Shown: in pieces, positions 11,607 to 22,613 of the stretch
Numbering within the stretch: the first letter of the stretch is position 1
How the letters are laid out: the number at the start of each line of letters is the position of its first letter
Source: Russula earlei
Taxonomy: Eukaryota > Basidiomycota > Agaricomycetes > Russulales > Russulaceae
Direction: 5' to 3'
NCBI GenBank assembly: GCA_025769875.1
Contig: JAGFNK010000186.1
Span: forward strand, 1 to 64,000
DNA length: 64,000 bases
Program-made: the position numbers and the translations under genes
The notes under the pieces: generated by a model
Database searches by the model: none
The model's input: the letters and a program-made list of their open reading frames with translations, nothing else
What the model was told of the DNA's origin: nothing

Positions 11607-13280
11607 CTAATCGGTCTCAGGACCCGACTCACGGAGTTCATTGCCTTTGACTTCTGGCCACATGCTCTGGATTCCGGTTGCTCTGGGGCAGAAGCCTCTA
11701 TAGCTTTGATGAGTCCTCCTGAGGATGCAATCTACCTGTCCGCTGCAGTTGGTGTGGGGTTTGTTGCAGTCCTTGTTCCAGTGTCCTCTGGTGTTACAGT
11801 GTTTACAGACATGTTGTCGTTTTTGAAGTTGGTGACGCTGCGCCTTGGTCATGCGTGCAGGGGTAAGAGGGGTGTTAGGGGTGCTAGCGTCATCAGAGAA
11901 CATTTGAGGAAAGTGGGAGGGTGAGCCCATAGGGGCGTCGTTTTGAGACTGGTCAACGGCACGAGGGAGGTACTCGAGAGGAGGGGTTAAGGAAAGAGGA
12001 GGGTGAGTGGGTAATGAAGGAGAAGTGGGCAGTTCTTTTGACTCCTCAATTCTGTCGTAACTTCCTGCTAGTGAGTAATATGGCCCAGTGTTGCGGGTGA
12101 GACCTCCATCAGTCATCAAGTTGTTGAGTTGGTGACAAACTCGGACAGAAGTATTGTTGGCCCGAAGGCGACTACGGATGGCGGTGGTTTCTTTGGTGTG
12201 AGACTGAATCTCATGGAGTTGGTCAGCAAGTTGCCCTTGAAGGACATTCAGGGCCCCTTGAATAGAAACACGCTTGCCCTCCAAAACTTTTAGTTTGAAG
12301 GAACTGACACAGAGGCGGTAGACATTGGCAAGAGCACCAGGGTCATGGAGGTTTTCAAGAGCCTGGGTGGCATCAAAGTGGAAAGGGTGGTCCTCAATTA
12401 GGAGGCGGAGGTCAGAGGCAGTGATGGAAGGATGAGGGGCAGAGACAATGGGTCGGGCAATGAGTTTTTCTCTGTAAGTGGGCTCTCCTCAACCCATAGT
12501 TTCTAGAAGCATGGGTTCGTCGTTATACAAAGCGACGCGTAAGTATGGTAGTAGGCGTTTTCGCCCATTGACGTTAATATAAAAAGGGGTAACATGCATG
12601 TAAGGTTCGTAAACAAACCAAGGGGGGCCAGGGTGAGTGGGGTCTGCTTTGGTTGGGGTTGGCGAGGGTGTTCCTTCTCGGATGGTGAGTGGGTTGAGCG
12701 TAGCGGCAAGGTCTTGGATCTCAGTTTCGTCTGGGACGATGAAAGTGCGTTGGTTGATGATATGTTGTATGACTTTGGGCGAGAGGGGTTCTTGTTTAAT
12801 GGTGGGGAAAGGAGTGAGAATAGGTAAAGGGGATGAGTTAGAAGCAGGAGACGACATGGGGGTATTGTAAGTGGAGGTAGCGTGTTCGTGATGCCAGGCT
12901 GACCACTCAGAAGGAGTGGGGGTATTTATGGGTACTGACCGTATAATGTGATTCCATATTAAGCCTGTAAGTACTGCCCTTCGTATGGACAGATGAAACT
13001 CTGAAAAACGGGGGTCCATCATAAGAAGTTGAAAGCCACAGAAATCACCAGGGCAGAGAATTCCAGAAAAGAGTTGTTCCCTGGTGGCTATGTTAGAAAT
13101 GGTATGTCCTTGGTTGGGGATAGTGGGGTCATTAACTGAATAGGAGGGGGGGTTATGTGAATTGACTTGGGGGAGTAAAGTACGTTGTTGTATCATAAGT
13201 CCCTGGAACTGATGTTCCAGATCATCTAGACTTTTGTCTGGGTGATGGGATTCTATGGGGTCAGAGTCAGTGGTAGACAT
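11607..13280 (-). pseudogene. Pol C-terminal extension / ORF3 with terminal zinc knuckle (family A)
   Basis: In frame with and directly after the chromodomain, the sequence starts at an ATG (13280, MSTTDSDP) and runs about 557 codons to a stop at 11607. It is broken only by a TGA at 12489, where the copy near 4880 has an arginine codon. It contains a conserved middle (FSEFHLSIRRAVLTGL), a Pro/Ser-rich acidic region, a helical-looking region (ALENLHDPG) and a final CX2CX4HX4C knuckle with further Cys/His residues. It may be translated as a Pol extension or from its own ATG. The function is unknown. Related knuckle sequence occurs in family P at 55662-57386. Confidence 0.7.
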
Positions 13281-14500
13281 GATGCGGAGTTTGGTGGGTT
13301 GTTGTAGGTGAAAGGTAGTGATGGCATCTTGGGCATTTTTAAGGTTCGAGAGGGGTTCCCAGGTGTCTTCTGCCACGGAGTACCCTTTCCACCGGACTCT
13401 GTACTGGAGTCGGTTCCTATGGAGACATTGGGCAGTGACCTTCTCAACCTCGTATTCTCCCAAGAGGAGATCAGGGTGGGGGTTCAGGGAAGTTAGGACC
13501 ATGTTTGGCTGTTTCAGTGACAGGTGATAGAAGGGAGGCATGGAAGACATTATGGATGCTCCATTGGGGGGGAAGGTGGAGTTGGTAGACAACATGGGAA
13601 ATTCTTTTAGTGACGACAAAAGGTCCGAACCGTTTAGGACGGAACTTCTGAAACTGATGGGGGGTTTTCAGGTTAGTTCCTTCTAGCCAAACCTTCTGTC
13701 CTTCAAACCCTTTGAATTTGGTTTCCTTGACGCAGTGGCTTTGTGCCTTTTTCATTGCTTCTTGGGCCGATTCTTGCATATTTTTTAGAGCCTGGAGGCG
13801 TTCTTGAATCCCCAGGAACTTGGACTTTAGCTGGGTGCCAAGTGCCTGTGGGTTAAAGCTGATGAGCAACTCGTAAGGGGTTCGTTTGGTAGTTGTGGAT
13901 TTGTGAGCGTTGAAATGATAATGGGCTATAGGAAGCCAGCGTGCCCATTCTTCCTGTTTCTCTCCAGTGTAGATGCGGAGATACATTTCCAGGGTTTGGT
14001 TAGTTCTTTCTGATTGTCCATCAGTTTGAGGGTGGTAGGCAGTACTCAGATTTTGGTTGATTCCCAGAATTCGAGAAACTTCTTTGAACAGATCAGAGGT
14101 GAAGCGGGAGTTGCGATCGGAGATAATTTTTGAAGGAACCCCCGTCCAAGGGAAGGCATGTCGTAAAAATAATTTGGCCATTTCTAGGGTTCCCATATCT
14201 TTACAGCATGGTATGAATATTGCCGCCTTGGTAGAGTCATGGTTGGTGATGGTCATGATGGTGTTGCTTCCTTCCGATAGTGGGAGATCGACGATCCAGT
14301 CAATTGCTATGGTTTGGAATGGTTTTTGGAATTCAGGGGGAATTGGATGAACTGGGGGACAAGTGGGGTGTGTGGAGGTTTTGTTGGCCTGACAGGTGGT
14401 GCAACCTCAAATGTAATCTTGGATGAAATAGCCCATTTTGGGCCACCAGAAGAATTCTTGAATTGAGTACAAGGTTCGGGGCATTTCCTGTGTGTCCGCC
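13281..14500 (-). pseudogene. Integrase and chromodomain (family A, main copy)
   Basis: Minus-strand integrase core with SDRNSRF and DGQSERTN as the second aspartate and glutamate sites, and a GPF-like segment (FRPKRFGPFV). The chromodomain carries EYEVEKV, YRVRWKGY and EDTWEP at about 13310-13450. A one-base shift near 13490 separates the core frame from the chromodomain frame. The zinc-finger end is shifted too, near 14320-14460. The protein would integrate cDNA, with a chromodomain to target chromatin. At least two frameshifts make this copy defective. Confidence 0.85.
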
Positions 14501-15052
14501 AAGAATACTGTCGTGGTAGGTGTGTAAAATGTTTCGTAAGAGGGGTTCTTGATATGGTACCACCAATTTCCCATCTTTGAATAGTGCACCTTCTTCTTCC
14601 TGGAGGCCGTGTTTGACCTTCCACATGAGGAGGTCTGACTTTCGGTTCCTTTGTTTGGTCAGGACTTGGGTATAGAGGTTCTCTGTGTGAAGTGCACGAA
14701 TGAAGAGTTTATCAGGGAGTGCCGTGATGTTTTGGTTGTCTCCTGATCCATCATTATGGTCAGGTCGTCGTGAGAGAGCATCTGCATGATTGGAAGTTCC
14801 AGGTTTGTGGTGGATTTCGAAATGGTAGTCTGCTAGTGTGGAAATATAACCCGCAATTCTTCGATTGATTTTGTGGGGGAGTTGGTAGTGGGTGAGGTTG
14901 GCATGATCGGTAAAAATCTTGATGGGGTGTCTTGTTCTGACCAATAGGTATCGCCAATGTTGGAGTGCGAGGATCAAGGCTAGGAACTCTCTATCCCAAA
15001 CCGGGTAGTTTCTTTCTGCTTTGTTGAACGCGTGTGACATATCGCCAATCAT
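14501..15052 (-). pseudogene. RNase H region of Pol (family A)
   Basis: Recognised from AFNKAERNYPVWDREFLALI, then TDHANLTHYQLP and GTSNHADALSRRP, the typical end of a Ty3/Gypsy RNase H domain that degrades the RNA strand during cDNA synthesis. It is open for most of its length. It continues into the integrase zinc finger through a frame break. Confidence 0.85.
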
Positions 15053-16099
15053 TTTCCTTTTTCCTCTTGGGTCCTTTTGAAATAGAATTTCTCCAGTGGC
15101 GGATTGTGAGGCGTCGGTTTCTAATTTGTATGGGAGATCAGGGTTGGCGGTGTAAAGTTCAGGGTCATCACAGACTGCCGATATCAGAGTTTCTAGGGCT
15201 GAGGTCGCTTCTGGGGTCCAGAGGAAGGGGGTTCCTTTCTTGATTGTGGAAAAAATGGGGCGAGCTATTTTGTGAAGTCTCGGATAAATGGTCGTTGGTA
15301 ATTGAGGGTGCCCATGATTTGTTGTACCTGTTTCAAGTTATTGGGGGGTCTCGGCCAGTTTTTGAGGCTGTCCATTTTGACTGGGTTGATTTTGAGGGTT
15401 CCTTGATTGATTCGGAAACCCAAGAAGTCAATTTGTGTTGTTCAAAGGCGCATTTTGATGCTTTTAAGAAATAGGAGTCTCTTTCAAGTAGATCAAGGAA
15501 CTTGTCTGTGATTTGTTGGTGAAGGAGCTCTTCTCCCAACTCCTGTGGCTATCGCCACATCATCCAGGTAGTTGCAGGTGTTCTCTGGGTATTTTAGAAG
15601 CCAGGGTTGGAGGGTATGGTTCATCGCTCAGTTGGAAGGCTGCTGGGGCATTGGTAAAGCTGAAGCCCATTACCATGGGGTGAAGGTGCCAAATTGAGTT
15701 TTGAAGTCACCTTTGTGTCGGTCTTCAGGGTGGATCAGAATGTTGTTGTAGCCAGCTCAGACGTCAGATTTACTAAAGGTGGTTTTGCCCCTTAGTTGGT
15801 GCAATTGTTCTTCCATGTTAGGCAAGGTGTGGTAATCAGGGACTGTGGCATTATTGAGTTTTCAGTAGTTCGACTACCATTTGCAGGGCGGTGCCATCCT
15901 TCTTCTGAACAAAGAAGACAGGGGATACAAAATCTGATATGCCATCTTTGATGAAACCCTTGGCTAGGTCCTCTTGTATTTGTCTTGATAATTCTTGTTT
16001 CTCATTCTGGGGGAGTGGGTAAGTTTGACAATCAAGGAACTTGGGGGCGTCTGGTTTCAGGGTGATTCTGAAGTTGAGTTCTCCTCGACTGGGTGGGAG
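15053..16099 (-). pseudogene. Degenerate reverse transcriptase (family A)
   Basis: The minus strand retains scattered RT motifs: a fingers/palm stretch (QLRGKTTFSKSDV, AGYNNI) and the catalytic box as NYLDDVAIATG near 15550. Many stops and shifts break it into pieces shorter than 70 codons. It lies in the expected place between protease and RNase H. Confidence 0.8.
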
Positions 16100-16672
16100 T
16101 CATTTGGCTGCTTCTTCTGAGAAGACCTTTTGATGTCGTAAGCATTCAGGGGGGATGATGGTTGTTCTTATTTGTGCAATCTGTATTCTTGGTGGTTTAG
16201 CTAAGGGTATGGGGGTGAGAAGGACCCCTAGGTGGTTCCTTAGGCGACCAGTGCTCCAGTTGACCAGGGGATTTAACATTTTTAGGAAGGGGTACCCGAG
16301 GATCATTCTATCTTCTCCCAAATTCGTAATGTAAAAGGTGAGAAGTTGTGTGGTGGGACCATGGTGTACGGCCATATGAGCATAATGGGTTAGTGCTCCT
16401 CCTTGGTTACTGGTGCCATCTACATTGATGATGGGTCTAGGGGTCCTGAGAGTTCGAAGTGGAATTTGTAATTTTTCCACAATTCCTTGGCTAATGAAGT
16501 TTTCTGTTGCTCTGCTGTCTAGGAGTGCTTGGCCAGTCTTTCCATTTGTTGTGATCATAAAGGGAACTTTCATTGAGTTTTCCTTATGTTGGACAATGGT
16601 ATCTATTTGGGCCTTAGTACCAACTGTTGTACCTTGGCCTAGAGAAAATCCTCCTTGAGGATGAGGTCCCAA
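16100..16672 (-). pseudogene. Retropepsin-like protease (family A)
   Basis: An open frame of 190 codons contains the protease active-site region as ALLDSRATENFIS, then an ILGYPFL segment, the usual second conserved part of Ty3/Gypsy proteases. The canonical loop is DSGAT. Here glycine is replaced by arginine, which fits a G-to-A change in AGCGGA, a CpG site. Without that glycine the enzyme should be inactive. It cleaves Gag-Pol in active elements. Confidence 0.8.
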
Positions 16673-17715
16673 AGTTTGGCTCTATCCTCCGCTGGTAACA
16701 TTTTCATGCGGGCCACCATAGTGGTGGCTTCTTCCTCTTTGGGTGGTTCTGGGGTTGGTTTGGTAGTGCATGCCTTGGAAGTGGTAGGTGCAGTGTTTTT
16801 GGGGCACTCCCGGCTAAGGTAGGCCTTTCTCTCGGCAGCGGAAGCAACGCCCTTCTTTTGCCAATTGTTTCCTTTCCTCTTCAGTGAGTTTCTTGAAGTT
16901 GGACTTGGCGGCATCCACTTGCATTCGGTCAGGGTGATGAGATTTGTGTTCCAAGGGGGAGTGTGTAGTCTTCCCTTTAAGTCTCTCCCTGATGGTGATG
17001 AATCATTGGTGCTGTCTTCTGGCCTCCTCCTTCCATTCTTGAAGGGTGGTGGGCCAGACATCCCTGTTTAAGATCGCATGGTAGAGTCCGACTTTTAGGC
17101 CATTTTTGAAGCTTTCAATAGCAATAACGTCCATTTCTGGCCACCCTGTTTTGTTCAGAAGCTGTTCAAAGGTGGAGATGTAGTCGTCAAGGGAGTCCTT
17201 CATTACGTGTTTGACAAGAGCTGCTTGGGCATCCTCTTTCTCCGCAGTGTTGGTGAACTTGAACGTAAAGTCTGTGACAAAGTCATTCCATAATGCTTCA
17301 TTCATTCTGTTGATGGGGTTTTGGGCCCTGTTCACTTTTTCCCTGAGTGCAGTTGCTTGTGAGTTGACCCATTCTTCGACCTTTTCCCTTGAATATAGGA
17401 GAGGGCCAGCATTGTTCGTTTAAAAGGGGAAACCATCACTGCCTTGTCATCATTGAGGCCCCAGTACAAGTTAAATTCCATGATAAAATGTTTTGTTTTG
17501 TTCCTTTCCCCTGTGAAGGCCGTGGGTTCTTTACCACTGAGGGACCCATTAGTGCCTTGTGGACCTGGGGCAGCTGCTTGAGGGGGTGGGGTGATGACTG
17601 GGGGGGCCTGGGTGGCCATCTGAGGAGCCTGAACGGCGGCTTGGGGTGGTTGTACAGCGACTTGGGGTTGGGCTGCCATAATGGGTTCTGGGGGGTTCTG
17701 TGGTTCAAGTTCTAG
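16639..17715 (-). pseudogene. Gag: Pro/Ala/Gln linker, capsid and broken nucleocapsid (family A)
   Basis: The minus strand shows a Pro/Ala/Gln linker (17550-17700), then capsid-like sequence (KEPTAFTGERNKTKHF; LWNDFVTDFTFKFTN; DSLDDYISTFEQLL; GLKVGLYHAIL). This is the Ty3/Gypsy Gag pattern of family PF03732. It ends with a knuckle-like remnant near 16810-16850 (CFRC in one frame, YLSRECPKN in another), showing a frameshift through the zinc knuckle. There are also shifts near 17335 and 17060. Confidence 0.75.
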
Positions 17716-18164
17716 GGTTTCAATGGGTTCCTGGTTTCCAAGGGGGTCCTCTGGCTCTAATGCAGGGGATTCAAAGGGTGTCTGAGTTTCAACAGTGTTT
17801 TCTGGTTAGGGGGGTTGCCTTCTGTAGAAGAGGCTTCTGATTCTGACGGTGTTTCGTAGAGAGGATCGTTTTCCCTCCAGTAGCCTAGTCCAAGGCTGTT
17901 TCTGATGAGTTCTAGGTCTTGGTGAGTGTAGAGCTGTCCTCATGTGAGTTGTAGTTCAAACCAATGATTGTTGATGAATTCAATGGGTAGTTCTTCGTTG
18001 TTTTCAGTGGTGACATAACAGAGGAAGGTGTGAAAGCTGTCCCAAGTGGCGGTTCCTACAACGTGTTTGGGAAGATCTGGGAAGGGTCTGGGTTGGATGC
18101 GGATCCAACGATTTGGTGGTAGTTCAAGGTTGATCTCCAGAATGGAGTAAGGAAGCTTAGCTTG
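17716..18164 (-). pseudogene. N-terminal pre-capsid region (family A)
   Basis: Between the 5' LTR and the capsid, the minus strand encodes a stretch with PNRWIRIQPRPF, a WDSFHTFLCYV segment and PIEFINNHWFEL, followed by an acidic Ser/Pro-rich linker. It has several stops. Families P and Q have a comparable aromatic-rich module at the same place (FINDQWYF-like; LYGIWFE-like). Function unknown. Confidence 0.5.
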
Positions 18165-18753
18165 TGTTACGGCATCGCGGCCATAAGAGTGTTAGCTCAG
18201 GGTTCAGTGGGGCCTAAGTCCCTGTGACTTGGTTCAAGGGTTCAGTGGGGGCCGGCTCAAAGAGACCGGTTCAAAAGGGTTTAGCATCTCAAGGCTGAGT
18301 CAGGCAATGACTCAGTCCGCAGACAGAGTTGACCTTCTGGTTTTCACAGAAGTGGAGGACAATGAGAGAGAGGCAGAGGAGGAAGAGGAACACAAAGGTT
18401 CCTTGAGGTGTGCTCAGGTCAAGCAAGATGTAAGCCAGCACAAGCAAGTTGTGATTGAGAGAGTATACAGGGCAAGGGATGCGACAGGAGATGGGACAAA
18501 GCTAAGCTTGGGGCATTTCCCAGCTTCTACAGGCGCTTAAATACTGTATCTAGCAAGGCTGTACAGTACCATATGCGGAACAATAGATAATGCTAAACCA
18601 ATAGCCAAAGGAGCTCGAACAATAGGTGAAACACAAGGATGAAACAATAGGGACCATCAACATCAAGGGATGAAATGGTAACCAAGGGGGTGAAAGTAAA
18701 GAACAATAAGAAGTGTTTTCAGGGACGAACCAAAAGAGAGGTAGATCATAACA
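18165..18753 (-). repeat. 5' LTR of family A composite (589 bp)
   Basis: + strand reading TGTTACGGC...GATCATAACA. A minus-strand TATTTAAGC (near 18535-18545) is the likely TATA element. The flank TGCTT at 18754-18758 matches the flank of the LTR at 3395. Confidence 0.92.
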
Positions 18754-19102
18754 TGCTTGATATAGTTCAAGCACTAGACTTCGAATCCTTTGATATTATC
18801 TCAGGAAGAATGAATGTCAGAGATGAGAAGGGCCTCTTTCACTTAGAGCAGTGACTTAGTTTGAGAGAATGAGAACAGTGTGAATATTCAAAAGAGTAAG
18901 TCAAGCGTAAGGCTCAACTCTTGATACACCAGAGTATTTATACCATATCTCAACAATGGCTGATCCGATTTGTATGAAACTTGGGGAGCACATAGCTGAG
19001 GTCCAGTACTATCCAAAAACAAAATTGCAATTCAAAAGCATCAGAAATGACTCATGTGTGAGTCATACTTTCCTAGTATCTGTCATCAGTCCAGTAAGCA
19101 AT
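18754..19102 (-). repeat. LTR K, minus strand, middle piece
   Basis: Matches the reverse complement of the central part of LTR K (31754-32299), including a reversed TATAAATA box near 18940 and the paired TGACTCA/TGAGTCA motif near 19050-19066. It starts with the second TGCTT copy and ends with GCAAT, where the N1 solo LTR enters. Confidence 0.9.
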
Positions 19103-20052
19103 TGTCATGAACCATTTCCTGGAGAAGGCTCTTGAAGGACTCTTCCTTATGAGAAGAAACCCAGCATCTATGGTGTCACCCTGTTCACATGGACGAAAGG
19201 GGTGAGTAGAGGTGTTCACAATATTGCACACGCATTGTTGTGTGAGCGATTCTCAGCACAATTGACATACAGCAAGCCCCACTTAATGGCAACCCTTTTA
19301 GCAATAAAGGACAGTATTATAGCCTCCCTAAGGACCCTTTAGGACGACTCTAAGTGCTCTACAATAGGCACTAACACAATACTAAAGACCCTACAACGCG
19401 TTATTAGACCAACTCTAATAACTATAGAACAAACTATAAGGCAATACTAAGGACCTTAATAGAAGTATTAGGGTCGACTCTAAGGACCCTAATAGAACTA
19501 TATAAGGGCCTTATAGGATAACTCTATTCCCTAACCAAACTACAAAGTCCTCAAATGACCGGCCCTAAACTAACTAACAGAAAATGAATCAGGTGCTTGC
19601 ACATGTACTAAAGCAGTGAACACATGGACAGTGAAGGTTCTTACTCATCAAGAGAAGCCTTCTTACTCAGCAGCTTACTGAGCATGACTGAGCATGCTCA
19701 GTAAGCACACTCCAACTCCTTACTCATCACTCTATTGTGCTTGATAACAAGGTTATGACTTGTTCCCTATTTAGCAGTTCTCTTGTAGTATATAAGCACT
19801 CAATAAAGTAGCAGACAGTCTTCAGACTGTCCATTTGTTTATGGCACTCTCCAATCCTGGGATACTCCTTTAAGGACCATCCCCTTGTGACCATTCTGGC
19901 TTCTTCCCTGCATACCTGTTTGACTCTACCAGTAACTATATGCTACTGCTTTGGACTCTACTCCTCACCCATGCAGTCTTGGATGTCTACCAACTTGTCT
20001 TTGAGCTTACCCCTCGCTCTTAAACTGGATAGTTCAACAGTGAGTCCTGACA
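19103..20052 (+). repeat. Solo LTR, family N copy 1 (950 bp)
   Basis: TGTCATGAACC...GTCCTGACA with perfect duplications GCAAT at 19098-19102 and 20053-20057. It has a 13-bp hairpin at 19674-19705 and a TATA box near 19790. Compared with the three other copies it has lost most CpG sites (ATATTGCACACGCATTG where others read ATATCGCGCGCGCATTG). Confidence 0.95.
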
Positions 20053-20170
20053 GCAATCACTAAGCATCAGTCATCCTATCAGTCAGTGAATCAGTAAGCA
20101 GACAGTAAGCAGAAATGAGTAAGCAAACATAGGTAAACAAGCAAACATGAATGTGAGTTGAATCCTAACA
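20053..20170 (-). repeat. LTR K, minus strand, last piece
   Basis: Ends AATCCTAACA, the reverse complement of the LTR K start, followed by TATTG, the second copy of the outer duplication. Confidence 0.88.
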
Positions 20171-20436
20171 TATTGCCTATCCACCTCTATTTCCAATGAC
20201 TGCTCCTTTCTGCAAGCATACATCTTTGTCCCCCCAACCCCTGTGGCTTGCTTGAGCACCCTCTTCCCTATTTGGGTAATCCACCATGTGCTAGCCACAT
20301 GGCTGCTCAGCCACTAAGTCCTGAAACACTGGAAGGACTCCTAGACCTCCTAGAATGATCTGCATGATGTCATAAAGCACCACTGACATCATGGCTGACT
20401 GAGCAACTCCACTATGACCTCTATGCTCACTAAAAA
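20171..20436 (+). repeat. LTR M fragment, right part
   Basis: Resumes the M LTR after TATTG, with matching landmarks (CCACATGGC, TGACATCATGGCTGACTGAG). It is cut at 20436 by the LTR of P1, so only about 330 of 833 bp of this M copy remain in the window. Confidence 0.85.
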
Positions 20437-21057
20437 TGTTACTGAGTGGTTTGGGGTCCAGAAGATGCCAGAACACCTGAACTATGGACTACATTGTTTG
20501 CATCATGTGTGCGTCAGATCTTGATTGTTTATGTTCATTGATATCAGTGTTCGGAATGCATTGATTGTATCTTTCTGAAGATGTATTGAAGAAGCAATGA
20601 GTAGCATTGCTTCTGTCCCAGATGTTCCTGTACTGCCATGTACATCGCTTCCTTGATTAGGAAAGTACTTATGACACTGAGATTGCTACTAGGGAAGCAC
20701 TTAATGCTTCTAGCACCGAGATCGTTCACATAGAAGCAACCTCACTTCTATGAGCCACCTTTCACTTCTATAGCACTGACCAGTACTACAGTAGCACGAA
20801 CCTTATCCCTGTAGGGCTATATAAAGCCCCCAGTTGTAACAGTTGAGCCCTAAGCTCAACTTAGTTTGCCAATCCCAAACCGTTGACTCCTACCCTGTCT
20901 GCAGAGCCCCTCTCATCTTGTTGCCATACTCCAGAAGGATCTAACACTCCTTCCCCTCCACAAGTATTGCTTGCTTGACTCAAGCATATCTGCATTGGTA
21001 GGATGCGTTCATAGACGCGACCATTGATCTTATTTAAGGCACTTTGGAGCCTTAACA
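20437..21057 (+). repeat. 5' LTR of P1 (621 bp)
   Basis: TGTTACTGAG...GCCTTAACA; siblings at 40941-41528 and 55061-55661. TATATAAA at 20818-20825 inside GGGCTATATAAAGCCC. It inserts into an M LTR. The far target copy is lost with the 3' end of P1. Confidence 0.9.
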
Positions 21058-21134
21058 TAAGTTGAGCTTCTATCACAGACATCACTGTGAAAGCGAACCA
21101 GAAATAGGCAGGAAGCCTTAGGACTAGGATCTAG

Positions 21135-21301
21135 TCATCATATGGTCAGCAACCTACGCTGAAGTAGTCAAGGGAGAGAATCTATACAGACCTCTCCACG
21201 ACAAGAAGAAGGTGTACTACGTGACTCTTGACAAGCAGCACAGTTGGACACATGCATACTTCTGTAAAGACCCCTACTGTCATTGGCATAGACAGTGGTA
21301 A
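21135..21301 (+). pseudogene. N-terminal Gag segment of P1
   Basis: Open stretch encoding AEVVKGENLYRPLHDKKKVYY and CKDPYCHWHRQW, ending in TAA at 21299. The same peptide is present in P2 (about 40690-40860, minus), where the same TAA and a later in-frame TAG also occur. The two stops are thus ancestral to both copies. The frame then continues into the main Gag across the hAT-like insertion. Whether this is a short upstream ORF or part of Gag is unclear. Confidence 0.5.
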
Positions 21302-21322
21302 GTGGGCACACAAGTCCCGACT

Positions 21323-21560
21323 TAGTGCTGTCATGGCTTGGCTCGGCTCGGCTTGGTTCAGCTCAGCAACGGCTTGGCCAGATTGGGTGAGCCGGACCGA
21401 GCCAAGCCATGGCTTGTGGCTTGAGCCGATTCAAGCCGTCCCATTTAAGCCATTTCTACTTTTGGATCTACTTTCCATTTTGAGAATGCTCTCGATGCCT
21501 CTCATTGGCTGAGCTGATTCAAGCCATCCCATTTGGGCCATTTCTACTTTTGGATATACA
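21323..21560 (+). repeat. Left terminal and subterminal repeats of hAT-like element
   Basis: Ten-base terminus TAGTGCTGTC, then many GGCTTGG, GGCTCGG, GAGCCGA and TTCAAGCC units. A phrase with CCATTTCTACTTTTGGAT occurs twice (near 21445 and 21535), as does a CATTTTGAGAA.GCTCTCG phrase. Subterminal arrays of this kind serve as transposase binding sites in known hAT elements. Confidence 0.7.
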
Positions 21561-22613
21561 GACTACAGCTATCAACTTTCCATTTTGAGAACGCTCTCGT
21601 GACAACTGAGGCATCAATGCAAGCACACGTCCACTTGCCATCTGCACACCTGTAAGCCTGCCTGGGCCTGTGTTCTTGAAGGAAAAGAGGAAGATCTTGA
21701 GGGAGTCAAAGTGTTCTTTAGGCAGACGAGAGGGCCAACGCGAATACTAGAAAGCTGTTCATTTGATCCATTAGCTACTGTACAAAATGGTGGCTACTGA
21801 TCTTAAATACAAAAGTGCTACTCTAGTGCTACTCCAAGTTCCAGAGTGTGAGGCAGCAAGGTGATGACATCGGGGGCAAGATGCTATGGGCAGCGAGCCC
21901 TTGCATAGGGTGGTGATGATGTTGTGCATGCGTCATGGTGTCTGCGCGTAGACATGTGGCGGGCGAGTGAGGCATTGGCAGCGAGGCATTGAGGGCGAGG
22001 TGTTGAGGGCGAGGCGTGTGATGTCGAAGGTGATCGGACTGGGGTGTTGTCACAGTTCCCGGGCACAGAGTTGGAGATGACGTCAAAAGGCGAGTGCGCG
22101 AGAGAGAAGGAAAGGAAGGAGGATAGGAAGGAGGACGTGTGAGCGAGGGACAAATGAAGGAGACGTGTAGCATGCAAGGGGCCTGTTACAGGTCATGTGA
22201 GATTCCCAGCCAGATACCTTACAGTGGACATGGACAACATTGCTAGTTTTTACTTCTTTTCTTCTGAGGGGCAGAGATGAGCACCGACGCCAGGTCCTGT
22301 GTGCTCATGGGTGTCGTGACCTTGGAGCTTATGCTGTTATCCAGACACCATTTCACTACATGAAACAATGGGTCAGCAGCTAGTGTCATATGATAGGCAA
22401 TGTTACGTACAGTTCAAACAAGGAAGGTTTTGATGAAACTCGTCAGATCAGCACAGGGTAGACAGATATCACAGATTGTGGGGCGCACCCGTGCTAATAA
22501 GACGATGGGTATGTACCGCAAATGCTCATACTCATGGATCGTCTCGGTCTGCTGTACATTGTCCATAAAACACAATATTGAAACTTACCACATTGAGCGA
22601 ATCGATGACGATA
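21561..22613. other. Cargo without recognisable gene
   Basis: Mixed sequence within the hAT-like element. The minus strand at 21830-22175 is His/Pro/Ser-rich low complexity. The stretch 22380-22613 may belong to the histidine-kinase fragment on the other side of the MITE, but I cannot align it with confidence. Confidence 0.3.

Larger units (their letters stand above)
3395..18753 (-). mobile_element. Family A Ty3/Gypsy composite (15.4 kb)
   Basis: Contains three LTRs of about 589 bp (3395-3982, 10987-11576, 18165-18753), one near-complete internal region and one truncated internal region, all minus strand. The outermost LTRs are flanked by perfect TGCTT duplications (3390-3394, 18754-18758), and the uninterrupted K LTR near 32250-32275 shows the empty site. 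The middle LTR lacks a matching duplication and differs most from the other two. The object therefore began as one insertion bounded by the outer LTRs and later acquired the central material. Confidence 0.88.
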
